Of a stretch of 64,000 nt of DNA, positions 17,362 through 27,057 are shown in pieces. The DNA comes from Cyanobacteria bacterium FACHB-502. GTDB taxonomy: Bacteria; Cyanobacteriota; Cyanobacteriia; Elainellales; Elainellaceae. The notes beneath the pieces are model-generated. The model was not told the origin of the DNA and ran no database searches. It was given only the letters and a program-made list of their open reading frames with translations. Each line of letters starts with the position of its first letter. Position 1 is the first letter of the stretch. The position numbers were made by a program, and so were the translations under genes. The stretch is taken from assembly GCA_014695325.1 (NCBI GenBank), contig JACJNZ010000015.1:1-64000 (forward strand), given 5' to 3'.

Positions 17362-17797
17362 TCTTTATGCTGGGGTCGAAGGGGCTTCCTCTTTCCTTTT
17401 CAGAGGAGCGATGTAAAATGAAGCAATCCTGGCAGGCAAGACTGCATGATCAAGACTGCATGATTGAGTGAAGCGGCTGCGATCGAGTGTTCTGAGTGTT
17501 CTCTCAAAGAGTACTCTAGCAATGAGCAGGGTTTCGCTGAATGGCAGAAGCTTCTGCACGATCGAAGCTGCCTGGTTCAATGTGCTTGATTTCAAGAGAC
17601 TTGATTTCAGGATGCTTGATTTCAAGAGGCTTGATTCCATCTGCCCAATTAAATTTGCTGCCCTGGCGCATGCTGCCAAAATTCTACAAGCTTGTAGAAC
17701 GACTCAAAGTTAAGGAAGGGATCAGCAAATTTGTTGAACTGCTCTACTGCTCTGCGGTGAAGCAGCCCTCGCCCCTTCGCCTTAAACCTTTGCTGGC
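17362..17797. other. Intergenic with a doubled 27-30 bp repeat
   Basis: A 436-nt spacer between two rightward genes. TGCTTGATTTCAAGAG recurs at 17583 and 17613 within a near-perfect 27-30 bp tandem duplication ending near 17639. Open frames on both strands here are repeat-driven (Leu-Lys-Ser-Ser) and not believed. Confidence 0.55.
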
Positions 17798-20700
17798 ATG
17801 GCAATTCTACACGGCAACTGGATTACTCACCGTTCCTTTCCCAGCGATGCAGCCCCCCAACCCGATGCAGCAGATCAATATTTCTTGCTTTGGGGAGAAA
17901 CTTGGCGGCGCGTTGAGCCGATGCAAAGTCATTCCTCGGTTGGTGAAGGTCACTCAGGGGCGATCGACTCAGGCGTAACTGATTTTGGCCTCAACCCGTT
18001 TTGTATGACCGAGGCAGAGCTGCGCGACTGGCTGCGATCGCTGCACCAAGCCCGTACCCTGAATTGGACGATTGCCGAATTTGCGCTGGAAGTGCTGATC
18101 CCAACCGGAAGCCGTTCCCGTAAACGAGCTGCTACGGTTGTAGAACCTGTGTCCTCCCCCCGCTGGCAGTCGGTTTCGATCGCCCTACCCACCTACCTTT
18201 TTCCTTCAGAAGACCCTGAACACAATTCGCCTGCGGTACTGCCCCAGCATTCAGTAGCAGATGTCTTGCCCGAAGAATCTCAATCCTCAGAAAATTTGCC
18301 TGAACTTCAGCTTCAAACCTGGCAGGTGCAGGGTATTCGCTTAACGATTGATGAAGCCCTCGCTTTTTTGCAGTCCCTTCCACTCAGTTCCGTGAATGAC
18401 GATCTCACGTCCTGGATGGGAGCCGATTTGCGCTTCTGGTCGCACATCCGCCGCTGGCATTTAGACCTGATGGCACGCGCCAAGTTTTTGCCTTTGCTTC
18501 AGCCGCAGGACGATGGGGCGATCATTCACTGGCAGGTGTTGATCGATAGCGCAGTTGATCAGGCGCGCCTGGAGCAGTTTGCCCGTCAGATGCCGCCCCT
18601 CTGTCGCACTTATTTCTGCCGGACTGATGAATTGGAATTGTCCTGTGAAGAGCTAGAAAATTCGGTTTCTCCGATCGATGCCCACACGCTGCTGCTGAAC
18701 TTTCTCAATCAGGCGACTCATACGCGGTTGCGGTCGGTTGCTGCCGTCACGCCGCTGCCCACCACCACCCTGATTAAAGATCTGCCGCTGAAGGAATGGC
18801 TTCAGGCATCGGGCACACAGCCAATTTTGACCGCCGATCCGGTGAGGCTCGATCGCCTGCAAAACACGCTGAAACAGTGGCTTGCTCCGGTTCAGCCCTA
18901 TCTCTCCCAGCAAATTGCCGCCTTTCGCACCTGTTTCTATCTGCATCCGCCGAGGGAAGGTCAGCAGGACTGGACGCTGGAATATTTCTTGCAGGCAACG
19001 AATGACCCAGAATTTCTCGTTAGTGCCCGCACCGTCTGGCAGAACCCGGTGGCGCGGCTGGAATATCTGGGACGGACGATTGACGCCCCCCAGGAAACGT
19101 TGCTGGCAGGCTTAGGCTTAGCATCGCGCCTGTATCCGTTGCTGGAACCGAGCCTTCAGCAGCAACAGCCCCAGTCCTGTCTCTTGAATCCGCTCCAGGT
19201 GTATGAATTTATCAAGTCCACTGCCTGGCGATTGCAGGATAGCGGTTTCGGTGTAGTGCTGCCGCCCAGTCTCTCCCAGCAGGAAGGATGGGCCAATCGA
19301 CTCGGACTGCGAATTCAGGCAGAAACGCCCAAACTTAAACCCAGCCAGCGTCTCGGGCTGCAAAGCCTGCTGAACTTTAAGTGGGAACTGACGATCGGCG
19401 GACAGCGACTTTCCAAAGCCGAATTCGATCGCCTCGTCACCCTCAACACGCCCCTGGTGGAAATTAACGGCGAATGGGTCGAGCTGCGATCGCAGGATAT
19501 CCGCGCCGCCCAAACCTTCTTTGAGAGCCGCAAAGACCAAATGGCTCTGTCGCTAGAAGACGCACTGCGGATCAGCACAGGGGATACCCAGGTGATCGAA
19601 AAACTGCCCGTCCTCGGCTTTGAAGCATCTGGTGCCCTGCAAGAGCTGGTGAATACGCTGACCAAAGGCAACCAGAGCGTCGAACCCATCCCGGTTCCCG
19701 AAGCCTTTCAGGGAGAGCTGCGTCCCTATCAGGTGCGGGGAGCCTCGTGGCTGGCATTTCTGGAGCGGTGGGGCTTGGGAGCTTGCCTTGCTGACGATAT
19801 GGGTTTAGGAAAAACCCCCCAGTGTATTGCGTTTCTGCTGTACCTTCTAGAACAAGACGCGCTGACCGACCCGGTGCTAATTGTCTGTCCCACTTCGGTG
19901 CTGGGCAACTGGGAACGAGAGGTAAAGCGATTTGCGCCCGATTTGAAAACTCTTGTGCATCACGGTGACAAACGCTCGCAGGGCAAAGCTTTTGCCAAAG
20001 CCGTCAAAGGCAACCATCTCGTCATCACCAGCTATCCGCTCGTTTATCGCGACTTAAAAGATCTGCAAACCGTTTCCTGGCAAGGCATCGTGCTGGACGA
20101 AGCGCAAAACATCAAAAACGCGGACGCCAAACAATCGCAGGCAGTGCGGCAGCTCCAGGTGCAGTTTCGCGTTGCCCTCACCGGAACTCCCGTCGAAAAC
20201 CGACTGGCAGAACTCTGGTCAATCATGGATTTCCTCAATCCGGGCTACCTCGGGCCCAAAAACTTCTTCCAGCGACGGTTTGCCATCCCGATCGAACGAT
20301 ACGGTGATACTGCTTCGCTTAAAACCCTGCGATCGCTCGTTCAGCCCTTTATGCTGCGCCGTTTGAAGACCGATCGCTCCATTATTCAGGACCTGCCCGA
20401 AAAGCAGGAAATGACCGTCTTTTGTGGGCTGACTTCCGAGCAAGCCGACCTGTATCAGCGATTTGTCGAGCAGTCGTTGACCGACATCGAATCCGCCGAG
20501 GGCATCCAGCGAAAAGGTAAAATCCTCGCGTTGATTACCCGCCTGAAGCAAATCTGTAACCATCCGGCTCTGCTCGGAGACGAGACTGCGATGTCTAAAG
20601 CGGCTCACCTCGATGCCCACTCCGGCAAAGTGCAGCGGCTCGAAGCCATGCTCGAAGAAGTGTTGGCAGAAGGCGATCGATCCCTGATCTTCACCCAATT

Positions 20701-21175
20701 CGCTGAATGGGGCAAACTCCTGCAAGCCTATCTGAAAGACCGCTTCAGCCGCGATGTGTTCTTCCTCTACGGCAGCACCGCCAAGAAACAGCGCGAAGAA
20801 ATGATCGATCGCTTCCAGAACGATCCGCAGGCTCCGCGCATTTTTATTCTGTCCCTTAAAGCAGGCGGCGTTGGACTCAACCTTACCCGCGCCAATCATG
20901 TCTTTCACTTCGATCGCTGGTGGAATCCCGCAGTCGAAAACCAGGCAACCGATCGTGTCTTCCGCATCGGGCAAAAGCGCAACGTTCAGGTGCATAAATT
21001 TGTCTGTAACGGTACGCTGGAAGAGCGCATTCATGAGCTAATTGAAAGCAAAAAAGCCCTTTCGGAACAGGTTGTGGGAACTGGGGAAAACTGGCTGACA
21101 GAGCTAGATACCGATGCGCTGAGGAATTTGCTGTTGCTCGATCGATCTGCCGTCATTGAGGACGAGGATTCCTAA
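17798..21175 (+). CDS. SNF2-family DEAD/DEAH-box helicase
   Basis: This 1125-residue protein starts MAILHGNWI, the usual start of cyanobacterial members. The first ~500 residues and the SNF2-associated bacterial domain (about 515-640) precede the ATPase. The ATPase core has DDMGLGKT at about 664, DEAQNIKN at about 766 and LTGTPVENRLAELW. The C-terminal helicase part has SLKAGGVGLNLTRAN, HFDRWWNPAVENQATDR and FRIGQ. Such enzymes translocate on DNA and remodel protein-DNA complexes; the target is unknown. The usual Ile after GKT is Pro here (GLGKTPQ). Confidence 0.95.
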   Translation: MAILHGNWITHRSFPSDAAPQPDAADQYFLLWGETWRRVEPMQSHSSVGEGHSGAIDSGVTDFGLNPFCMTEAELRDWLRSLHQARTLNWTIAEFALEVLIPTGSRSRKRAATVVEPVSSPRWQSVSIALPTYLFPSEDPEHNSPAVLPQHSVADVLPEESQSSENLPELQLQTWQVQGIRLTIDEALAFLQSLPLSSVNDDLTSWMGADLRFWSHIRRWHLDLMARAKFLPLLQPQDDGAIIHWQVLIDSAVDQARLEQFARQMPPLCRTYFCRTDELELSCEELENSVSPIDAHTLLLNFLNQATHTRLRSVAAVTPLPTTTLIKDLPLKEWLQASGTQPILTADPVRLDRLQNTLKQWLAPVQPYLSQQIAAFRTCFYLHPPREGQQDWTLEYFLQATNDPEFLVSARTVWQNPVARLEYLGRTIDAPQETLLAGLGLASRLYPLLEPSLQQQQPQSCLLNPLQVYEFIKSTAWRLQDSGFGVVLPPSLSQQEGWANRLGLRIQAETPKLKPSQRLGLQSLLNFKWELTIGGQRLSKAEFDRLVTLNTPLVEINGEWVELRSQDIRAAQTFFESRKDQMALSLEDALRISTGDTQVIEKLPVLGFEASGALQELVNTLTKGNQSVEPIPVPEAFQGELRPYQVRGASWLAFLERWGLGACLADDMGLGKTPQCIAFLLYLLEQDALTDPVLIVCPTSVLGNWEREVKRFAPDLKTLVHHGDKRSQGKAFAKAVKGNHLVITSYPLVYRDLKDLQTVSWQGIVLDEAQNIKNADAKQSQAVRQLQVQFRVALTGTPVENRLAELWSIMDFLNPGYLGPKNFFQRRFAIPIERYGDTASLKTLRSLVQPFMLRRLKTDRSIIQDLPEKQEMTVFCGLTSEQADLYQRFVEQSLTDIESAEGIQRKGKILALITRLKQICNHPALLGDETAMSKAAHLDAHSGKVQRLEAMLEEVLAEGDRSLIFTQFAEWGKLLQAYLKDRFSRDVFFLYGSTAKKQREEMIDRFQNDPQAPRIFILSLKAGGVGLNLTRANHVFHFDRWWNPAVENQATDRVFRIGQKRNVQVHKFVCNGTLEERIHELIESKKALSEQVVGTGENWLTELDTDALRNLLLLDRSAVIEDEDS

Positions 21176-21235
21176 CTGTTCTCCTTCAGGTAAAAGCAAA
21201 GTGAGCACTGCTGAATCCAAGGATGAATGGTGGAG

Positions 21236-21346
21236 TCCCAAACCGCCCCTCACCCCCATCCGATAGGGAACTGCCAGTCCCTTCAATAAGTCCCTCGCCC
21301 CCAACAGGAGACTAGCGGCAGCGAGATTGAGGGGGAGGGTTGTAAA
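21236..21346. repeat. GC-rich imperfect inverted repeat
   Basis: CGCCCCTCACCCCCATCC (from 21244) faces GATTGAGGGGGAGGGTTG (21330-21347), a CCCTCACCCCC...GGGGGAGGG arrangement common in cyanobacterial intergenic repeats. It lies just after the SNF2 gene. Confidence 0.55.
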
Positions 21347-21826
21347 AGTGGGATGCTGCCTATGCGGTAGCACATCGTTGTGCGGGTTCTCACTAAAAAC
21401 CCCAGCTCGATCGCACGTTTTATTGCCTTTTTTATTGCCTTTTTACAGAGCCGCTTTCCCTCCGAAATAATCGGTGAATTGAGGCAATTGGGTCGTGTGC
21501 AGGGATTAGCACGATCGATGAATTCTAAGGATTACAAATGAGGAATAGCGATAGTGAAAAAAACAGGCTTGTAAATGCTTTCCTTCAGCACAAACAATGG
21601 CAAAAAAAGTTTGAGTTTGAAAATTTTGATGCGTTTATGGGCATGATTAGCTCTAGCAAAGAAATTGCCTGAATCCAGAAATTATTTGATTCCAATCGTT
21701 GCTTTCTGACAAGCAGCTAGGGAATTTCTATGTCTTTTTCAGGCGGCTCTGTGTTGCTCAGGCATTAGTTCAGGAAGTTGTTTCCTGGCAGCTTCAATTT
21801 ATGGATGCGAAGGAAGGTTAAGACCT
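21347..21826. other. Intergenic, one doubtful small frame
   Basis: The rest of the 651-nt gap before the PPC/DUF4394 gene. Apart from the small frame at 21538-21672, listed separately, nothing is seen. Confidence 0.45.
21538..21672 (+). CDS. Possible small protein (44 residues)
   Basis: An ATG with AAGG 7 nt upstream opens a 44-residue frame starting MRNSDSEKNRLVNAFLQHK and rich in Lys, Phe and Glu (QKKFEFENFDAF). Composition looks protein-like and helical, but there is no family match I can name and it is short enough to be chance. Confidence 0.3.
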   Translation: MRNSDSEKNRLVNAFLQHKQWQKKFEFENFDAFMGMISSSKEIA

Positions 21827-23719
21827 ATGGCGCAAGATTCAGGCTACAAATTTTCAGAGGCAATTAAGGTTAAGCTCGATCAAGGAAAGCTTAATCTTAA
21901 TGGAGCAATCAGCTCCTCTGGCGAATTTGATATCTATCAATTTAAGCTCAAGCAACGCAGCAAATTTGATTGTGCTCTCAACCTTGACGATGACGATGTT
22001 GAGCTAGCTTTATTCGATCGTCGAGGCAATCAAATTTCGGTTTCAGACAATGATGACGGCGACGATGACGACGACAATAACTCAAAGTTTCGTACCCGTT
22101 CCAGAGTTCAAAACAGCCCGCTGTCGATTAAAAAAACGCTGAGGGCAGGACTCTACTTTCTGGGGATTCGATCGCTTGAACAAGACACTGAAACCGAAGC
22201 AACAGAAATTGAGTATTCCTGTGATTCTTCTGCAATCGAGCTACCCGGACGCACCCGCAAAGAAGCACTAAAGATCAATTCCAAAAAGCTGAAGCTTAAG
22301 GGATCTTACCGCTATTCGGGGACGCTCAGCAGCGACAGCCCAGTTGGGTTTTATCAATTTAATCTGACCCAACAAAGCAGTTTTAGCAGCTTCGTGAAAA
22401 GCCTCGGCGATGATGTGGAAATTGAGCTGTATGACAGCAATCAGCAGCAAATCACAATTTCTAACAACAGCCTTCAACTTCTGGATACGGGCAAATATTT
22501 TGTCAAGCTGAGCCTGAAGGTAAAAAGCGAAAGCGTTGATTATAAGCTGAAGCTGAAGTTTGATGCAGTGCCGATCGACTTTAGCGGCAACAATGTCAGT
22601 GCGGCTCGTGTTGTTTCCGCCAGTCCCAGTGTCAGTGTCTTCAAAGATTATGTTGGTGTGCTAGATTCAGACGACTATTACAAAGTGAATATCGCATCGC
22701 CGAGCAGCCTCAATCTAGTGCTAGATGGTTTAGCAGCTGATGCCAATTTGGAAGTGCTGGATCAGAGCGGGACGGTGGTTGGCAGTTCAAATGTCCCAGG
22801 AACCGCAAAAGATCTGGTCAACCTGAGCCTAAAGGGTGGCACTTATTATGTGCGTGTCACTGCGGGCGCAAACGCTTCAACCAGCTACAATCTCAGCTTT
22901 ACCTCTGCTCCACTAAAGCTATTTGGCTTGACCAGTGAGGGCACGAATGTGGTTGCGTTTAACCCCGATCGCCCCACCGACACGGTTCAACTGGGCATTA
23001 CAGGCTTGGCTGCTGGAGAAACGCTAAAGGTAGTCGATTTCCAGTCCTCAACGGGTGACTTGTTTGGTTTGAGCAGTGCTAACAAGCTCTACAAAATCGA
23101 TGTAGCAACAGGGGCGGCGATCGCAATGACGCTGTCCACGTCCGGCACAACTTCTACCACGCCCTCTACTGGGACATCTACCAATCCACTTGCCCTGACA
23201 GGCACAGCCATCGGGTTGGACTGCGACCCCACCAGCGGCAACATTCGGGTGGTCACCGATGCCGATGAACATCGTGTCCTGACGCCAGTATCCGGCTCAA
23301 CCAATACCTTTACCGTTGTTATGGATACAGCCCTTGCCTATGCAACAGGGGATGCCAATGCTGCCCAAAATCCTAACGTAACGGCTTTGGCCTATAGCAA
23401 CAATTTCAGAGGTTCGACCTCTACAGCCCTGTATGGTATCGACACTACTCTGGATGCCCTCGTGCGTCTGGCTGAAGTGACTGCTGCCGTTGTGCCTGCT
23501 CCTGGTAATCTTACAACCGTGGGTGCGCTTGGTGTTGATTTCAGCCCCAGTGCTGGTTTTGATATCTTCACCGACAGTAACCTGAGCAACACGGCTTATG
23601 GAATGTCGGGTTCTGACCTGTATAGCATCAATCTGACTAGCGGTGCAGCAGCGAAGCTAGGAACAGTGGTGGTCAACGGGATACCCACTCAGCTCGTTGG
23701 CATTTCGAGTCGCGTTTAG
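21827..23719 (+). CDS. PPC-repeat and DUF4394 protein
   Basis: This 630-residue protein begins with three beta-sandwich repeats like pre-peptidase C-terminal (PPC) domains (about residues 10-130, 140-245, 255-362), with patterns such as GEFDIYQFKL, GFYQFNL and DSDDYYKVNI. An Asp-rich stretch lies near residues 65-85 and may bind calcium. Residues ~365-630 are a DUF4394 domain (LFGLTSEGTNVVAFNPD, VVDFQSSTGDLFGLSSANKL, GAAAKLGT), a beta-propeller-like family. There is no N-terminal signal peptide, although both domain types are usually extracellular. A GGAAGG site lies 8 nt upstream. Confidence 0.9.
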   Translation: MAQDSGYKFSEAIKVKLDQGKLNLNGAISSSGEFDIYQFKLKQRSKFDCALNLDDDDVELALFDRRGNQISVSDNDDGDDDDDNNSKFRTRSRVQNSPLSIKKTLRAGLYFLGIRSLEQDTETEATEIEYSCDSSAIELPGRTRKEALKINSKKLKLKGSYRYSGTLSSDSPVGFYQFNLTQQSSFSSFVKSLGDDVEIELYDSNQQQITISNNSLQLLDTGKYFVKLSLKVKSESVDYKLKLKFDAVPIDFSGNNVSAARVVSASPSVSVFKDYVGVLDSDDYYKVNIASPSSLNLVLDGLAADANLEVLDQSGTVVGSSNVPGTAKDLVNLSLKGGTYYVRVTAGANASTSYNLSFTSAPLKLFGLTSEGTNVVAFNPDRPTDTVQLGITGLAAGETLKVVDFQSSTGDLFGLSSANKLYKIDVATGAAIAMTLSTSGTTSTTPSTGTSTNPLALTGTAIGLDCDPTSGNIRVVTDADEHRVLTPVSGSTNTFTVVMDTALAYATGDANAAQNPNVTALAYSNNFRGSTSTALYGIDTTLDALVRLAEVTAAVVPAPGNLTTVGALGVDFSPSAGFDIFTDSNLSNTAYGMSGSDLYSINLTSGAAAKLGTVVVNGIPTQLVGISSRV

Positions 23720-23797
23720 GTCTGAGAAAATCTCCGAACTCAAACTCGCCCGAACTTGAAACGATCGGCGAAAGCGATTCAACAGAAGTTCAATGCA

Positions 23798-23840
23798 GCC
23801 CTGCTAGGAAGGTTTCGCTTTCATTGGCAGGGCACTCTTT
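23798..23840 (+). terminator. Probable terminator after the DUF4394 gene
   Basis: GCCCTGC (23798-23804) pairs with GCAGGGC (23827-23833), then ACTCTTT. The right arm and tail recur as a direct repeat (GCAGGGCA...CTCTTTCTTGGA) to 23877. Confidence 0.45.
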
Positions 23841-23920
23841 CTTGGAGCAGGGCAACTCTTTCTTGGAATAGTTGGGAATCCTAGCCTTAAGAAACCACGC
23901 ACAATTTTAGTGCCAACTCT

Positions 23921-26848
23921 ATGCTGTCGTTCCCGAATTCTGATCATTCTTTTACTCAAGAAACTTTACTGCTCCGTATTACCAATCGCATCCGGCAATC
24001 CCTGGAGCTTCAAGAGATTTTAACTACGACCGTTGCTGAAGTCCGAGCCTATCTGGGAACCGATCGCGTAAAAGTCTATCAATTTCAACCGGATGGGCAC
24101 GGAATTGTGATCGCCGAGTCGCTGAGTAGTGATCGCTTACCTTCGCTGCTGGGGCTGCATTTTCCGGCGGATGATATTCCTCCTTATGCTCGCGAACTGT
24201 TTGTGCGGGCACGCCAGCGTAGTGTTGTGGATTTGAGTACCCATGCGATCGGCATCAGTCCGCTGAATTGCCCGGAAACCGGGGATCTGATCGATCAAAC
24301 AGATATTCGCTATCGTCCGGTTGATCCGTGCCATCAAGAGTACCTGATGGCAATGGGTGTCCAATCTTCAGTCGTGGTTCCGATCGTTTTAGAAGGCGAA
24401 GCGGCAGGTCCGTACCACCCCCCCTCGCTCCAGCCGCCGAATCAGCTCTGGGGGCTACTGGTTTCTCATCATGCTGAACCGCGATCGGTAAGCGAGACAG
24501 AGTTGCAGTTCATTCAGGCGGTGGTGGATCAGGTGGAGGTGGTCATTGCCCAGTCGATTCTGCTCGACCACGTTCGTGCCCAGGCGCACCAGGAATCCAA
24601 TATTAATCAGGTCACTGCGCTGCTGCAAACCTCGCCAATGGTGAACTGGCAAGATGTCCTTCAAGCCGCAGCAAGTTCGCTGGAGGCAGACGGCAGGCTT
24701 TATCTCGTTGCCAGTGAACAATTACCCACAGAGTCCCCCAGAGAAATTTATACGATCGGTGAGCAGCCTGCCCTGCTTGATTCCATTCAGCAGCGATCGA
24801 TCGAGGAAAATTTACTCTGGCAGAAATATATGTGTTCAGGAATGGATACATCTGTAGATGCGACGGGCCATCAGCCCTGGTCAGTGGAATGGATGCGTAC
24901 CGTTTACGCACTGGGAAAACCCGCTCAGTCGATCGCGACTACGGCTTCCTGCTGGGCAATTCACGACATTTATCAAGAACCTTTATTTCGTACGCTTGCC
25001 CCCTTCTTTAGCAACACGACGATTCGCAGTGCCCTGATCATTCCGCTCAGGCAAGGCAGCCAAATCCTGGGCTGTCTCACTTTCTTTCGCCGGAGCATTG
25101 ATACCGAGACACTATGGGCGGGGTATCACAATCCTGATACTCGTCAGTTAATGGCGCGGCAATCGTTTGAAGTGTGGAGGCAATTGAAGAAAGACCAGGC
25201 ACAGGAGTGGACAACAGCAGAGATTAAATATGCTCAGGTTTTGGGAGAACGGTTTGCAGCCACGATCAAGCAATATCGTCTGTATCAGCAGGTGCAAGGT
25301 TTGAATGCCAGCTTAGAGCGGCAGGTCGAGGAACGCACTCAAGAAGTGAAACACCGATCGGAGCAGTTAGAACGATCAAATACCGAGCTAGAGCGGCTGG
25401 TCGAACGGCAGACCATGTTTGTTCAAATTGTGGCAAAAATCCGCGACTCACTGGATATTGAAACGATTTTTAGAACCACAACCGAAGCAGTGCAACATCT
25501 GCTAAACACCGATCGCGTGGTGATCTATCGGTTCGAGGCGGATTGGAGCGGGGAGTTTGTGGCGGAATCGGTTGCAAAGGGTTGGGATGCTCTGCTAGAA
25601 AAGCAGCTCGACAACTCAGCATCACGCGACAATATCAGCGATTGCACTGTGAAAAAATTGGGTTGTCGCTCGGTAGATACCTATCTGCAAGATACGCAGG
25701 GCGGGCACTATGGGCAGGGGTCAACTCAACGAGTGGTCAAAGATGTTTATGAAGCAGGTTTTTCACCCTGCTACCTGGAGGTGCTGGAGTTTTATCAGGC
25801 AAGAGCCTATGTAATTGTGCCGATCGTCCAGAGTGAGAAACTGTGGGGATTACTCGCCGCTTACCAAAACTCAGGTCCGCGCAATTGGGAAGATCTGGAT
25901 ATTGCGCTAATGCAGCAAATTGGTTTGCAGCTCGGAGTCGCGCTTCAGCAGGCAGAATATTTATCCGAAATTCGGAATCAATCAAAACAGCTTGCAAATA
26001 CGTTAGAAGAACTTAAACAAACTCAAACTCAATTAATTCAAAGCGAGAAGATGTCGAGCCTGGGACAACTCGTGGCGGGCATTGCTCATGAAGTCAATAA
26101 TCCGATCAATTTCATTTACGGCAATTTAGCACCGCTTCAGGAATATACTCAAACCCTACTCGAACTCCTCCAGTCTTATCAACACCACTATCCTGATCCG
26201 ATGCCCGCTCTGCGCGAACAGCTTCAGGAAAGCGACCTCAGCTACATTCAAGCGGATGTTCCCAAGCTTTGTGCATCGATGCGAATTGGGGTAGATCGAA
26301 TTCGCAGCATCGTTTTGTCCTTGCGAAATTTCTCGCGTTTAGACGAATCTGAAGTCAAATTGGTTGATTTGCAGGAGGGATTGGAAAGTACACTGCTGAT
26401 TTTGCAGCACCGCTTGAAGCCAGCAACTTCGGGAACTGCGATTCGCCTTGAGAAACACTATGGTAAACTCCCCCCTATAGAATGCTACGCCGGACAGCTT
26501 AATCAGGTGTTTATGAATTTGATCAGTAATGCGATCGACGAATTACAAGCTGCTGCGATCGAAAGGGATGCATCATCTGTAATTACGATCTCAACCAGCT
26601 GTATTGATCAGGATTGGGTTGCAGTGTCGATCAAAGATAACGGACGAGGAATTCCAGAGCGGGCTGAAGCCAAATTATTTGATCCCTTTTTCACCACTAA
26701 ACCCGTTGGGCAAGGCACGGGATTGGGGCTATCCATTAGCTACCAGATTGTGAAGAAGCACCAGGGACATTTACTTTGCCAGTCTCAGCCGGGCAAGGGA
26801 ACAGAATTTGTCGTAAAGCTTCCTGTCAGGCAAGCAGCAGCACCCTGA
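23921..26848 (+). CDS. Cph2-like phytochrome histidine kinase (GAF-PHY-GAF-HK)
   Basis: This 975-residue photoreceptor lacks the N-terminal PAS domain. GAF1 (about 15-210) has the phytochrome DIPP motif (85-88) and the bilin-attaching Cys-His pair (Cys137-His138 in PCHQEYLMAMGV). A PHY-like domain (about 235-455) has the tongue motif ARQSF (412-416; usually PRxSF). A coiled coil (460-500) leads to a second GAF (about 510-680), in which the pair is Cys617-Tyr618. The kinase has His723 (AGIAHEVNNP), N box NLISNAIDEL, DNGRGIP and GQGTGLGLSI. It should be a soluble red/far-red sensor kinase. No regulator is adjacent. Confidence 0.92.
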   Translation: MLSFPNSDHSFTQETLLLRITNRIRQSLELQEILTTTVAEVRAYLGTDRVKVYQFQPDGHGIVIAESLSSDRLPSLLGLHFPADDIPPYARELFVRARQRSVVDLSTHAIGISPLNCPETGDLIDQTDIRYRPVDPCHQEYLMAMGVQSSVVVPIVLEGEAAGPYHPPSLQPPNQLWGLLVSHHAEPRSVSETELQFIQAVVDQVEVVIAQSILLDHVRAQAHQESNINQVTALLQTSPMVNWQDVLQAAASSLEADGRLYLVASEQLPTESPREIYTIGEQPALLDSIQQRSIEENLLWQKYMCSGMDTSVDATGHQPWSVEWMRTVYALGKPAQSIATTASCWAIHDIYQEPLFRTLAPFFSNTTIRSALIIPLRQGSQILGCLTFFRRSIDTETLWAGYHNPDTRQLMARQSFEVWRQLKKDQAQEWTTAEIKYAQVLGERFAATIKQYRLYQQVQGLNASLERQVEERTQEVKHRSEQLERSNTELERLVERQTMFVQIVAKIRDSLDIETIFRTTTEAVQHLLNTDRVVIYRFEADWSGEFVAESVAKGWDALLEKQLDNSASRDNISDCTVKKLGCRSVDTYLQDTQGGHYGQGSTQRVVKDVYEAGFSPCYLEVLEFYQARAYVIVPIVQSEKLWGLLAAYQNSGPRNWEDLDIALMQQIGLQLGVALQQAEYLSEIRNQSKQLANTLEELKQTQTQLIQSEKMSSLGQLVAGIAHEVNNPINFIYGNLAPLQEYTQTLLELLQSYQHHYPDPMPALREQLQESDLSYIQADVPKLCASMRIGVDRIRSIVLSLRNFSRLDESEVKLVDLQEGLESTLLILQHRLKPATSGTAIRLEKHYGKLPPIECYAGQLNQVFMNLISNAIDELQAAAIERDASSVITISTSCIDQDWVAVSIKDNGRGIPERAEAKLFDPFFTTKPVGQGTGLGLSISYQIVKKHQGHLLCQSQPGKGTEFVVKLPVRQAAAP

Positions 26849-27057
26849 CCTGAACCGCCCGCTTACCTGTGGAAGTGACATTGGGCAATGCCTGATCTAT
26901 TTCTACTGAGGGCTGATTGAATGAGCGTTGCAATTTATGATCGCATCGTGAATAAAGACAGCGACCTAGAGGTGGTAGCAGCTTGGTGAGCAGAAATGCG
27001 GTGCAAAGCAGTCCTCCCTGGGCAATCGATTAACGTGCGGAGTCTGAGGGAACCATC

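Noticed and set aside
17365-17679. Minus-strand open frame of 104 codons
   Set aside because: Its LLKSS repeats come from the DNA duplication at 17583-17639; no start signal or family.
20219-21034. Long minus-strand frame (271 codons) inside the SNF2 gene
   Set aside because: The plus strand carries all helicase motifs across this stretch, so it is a shadow of codon bias.
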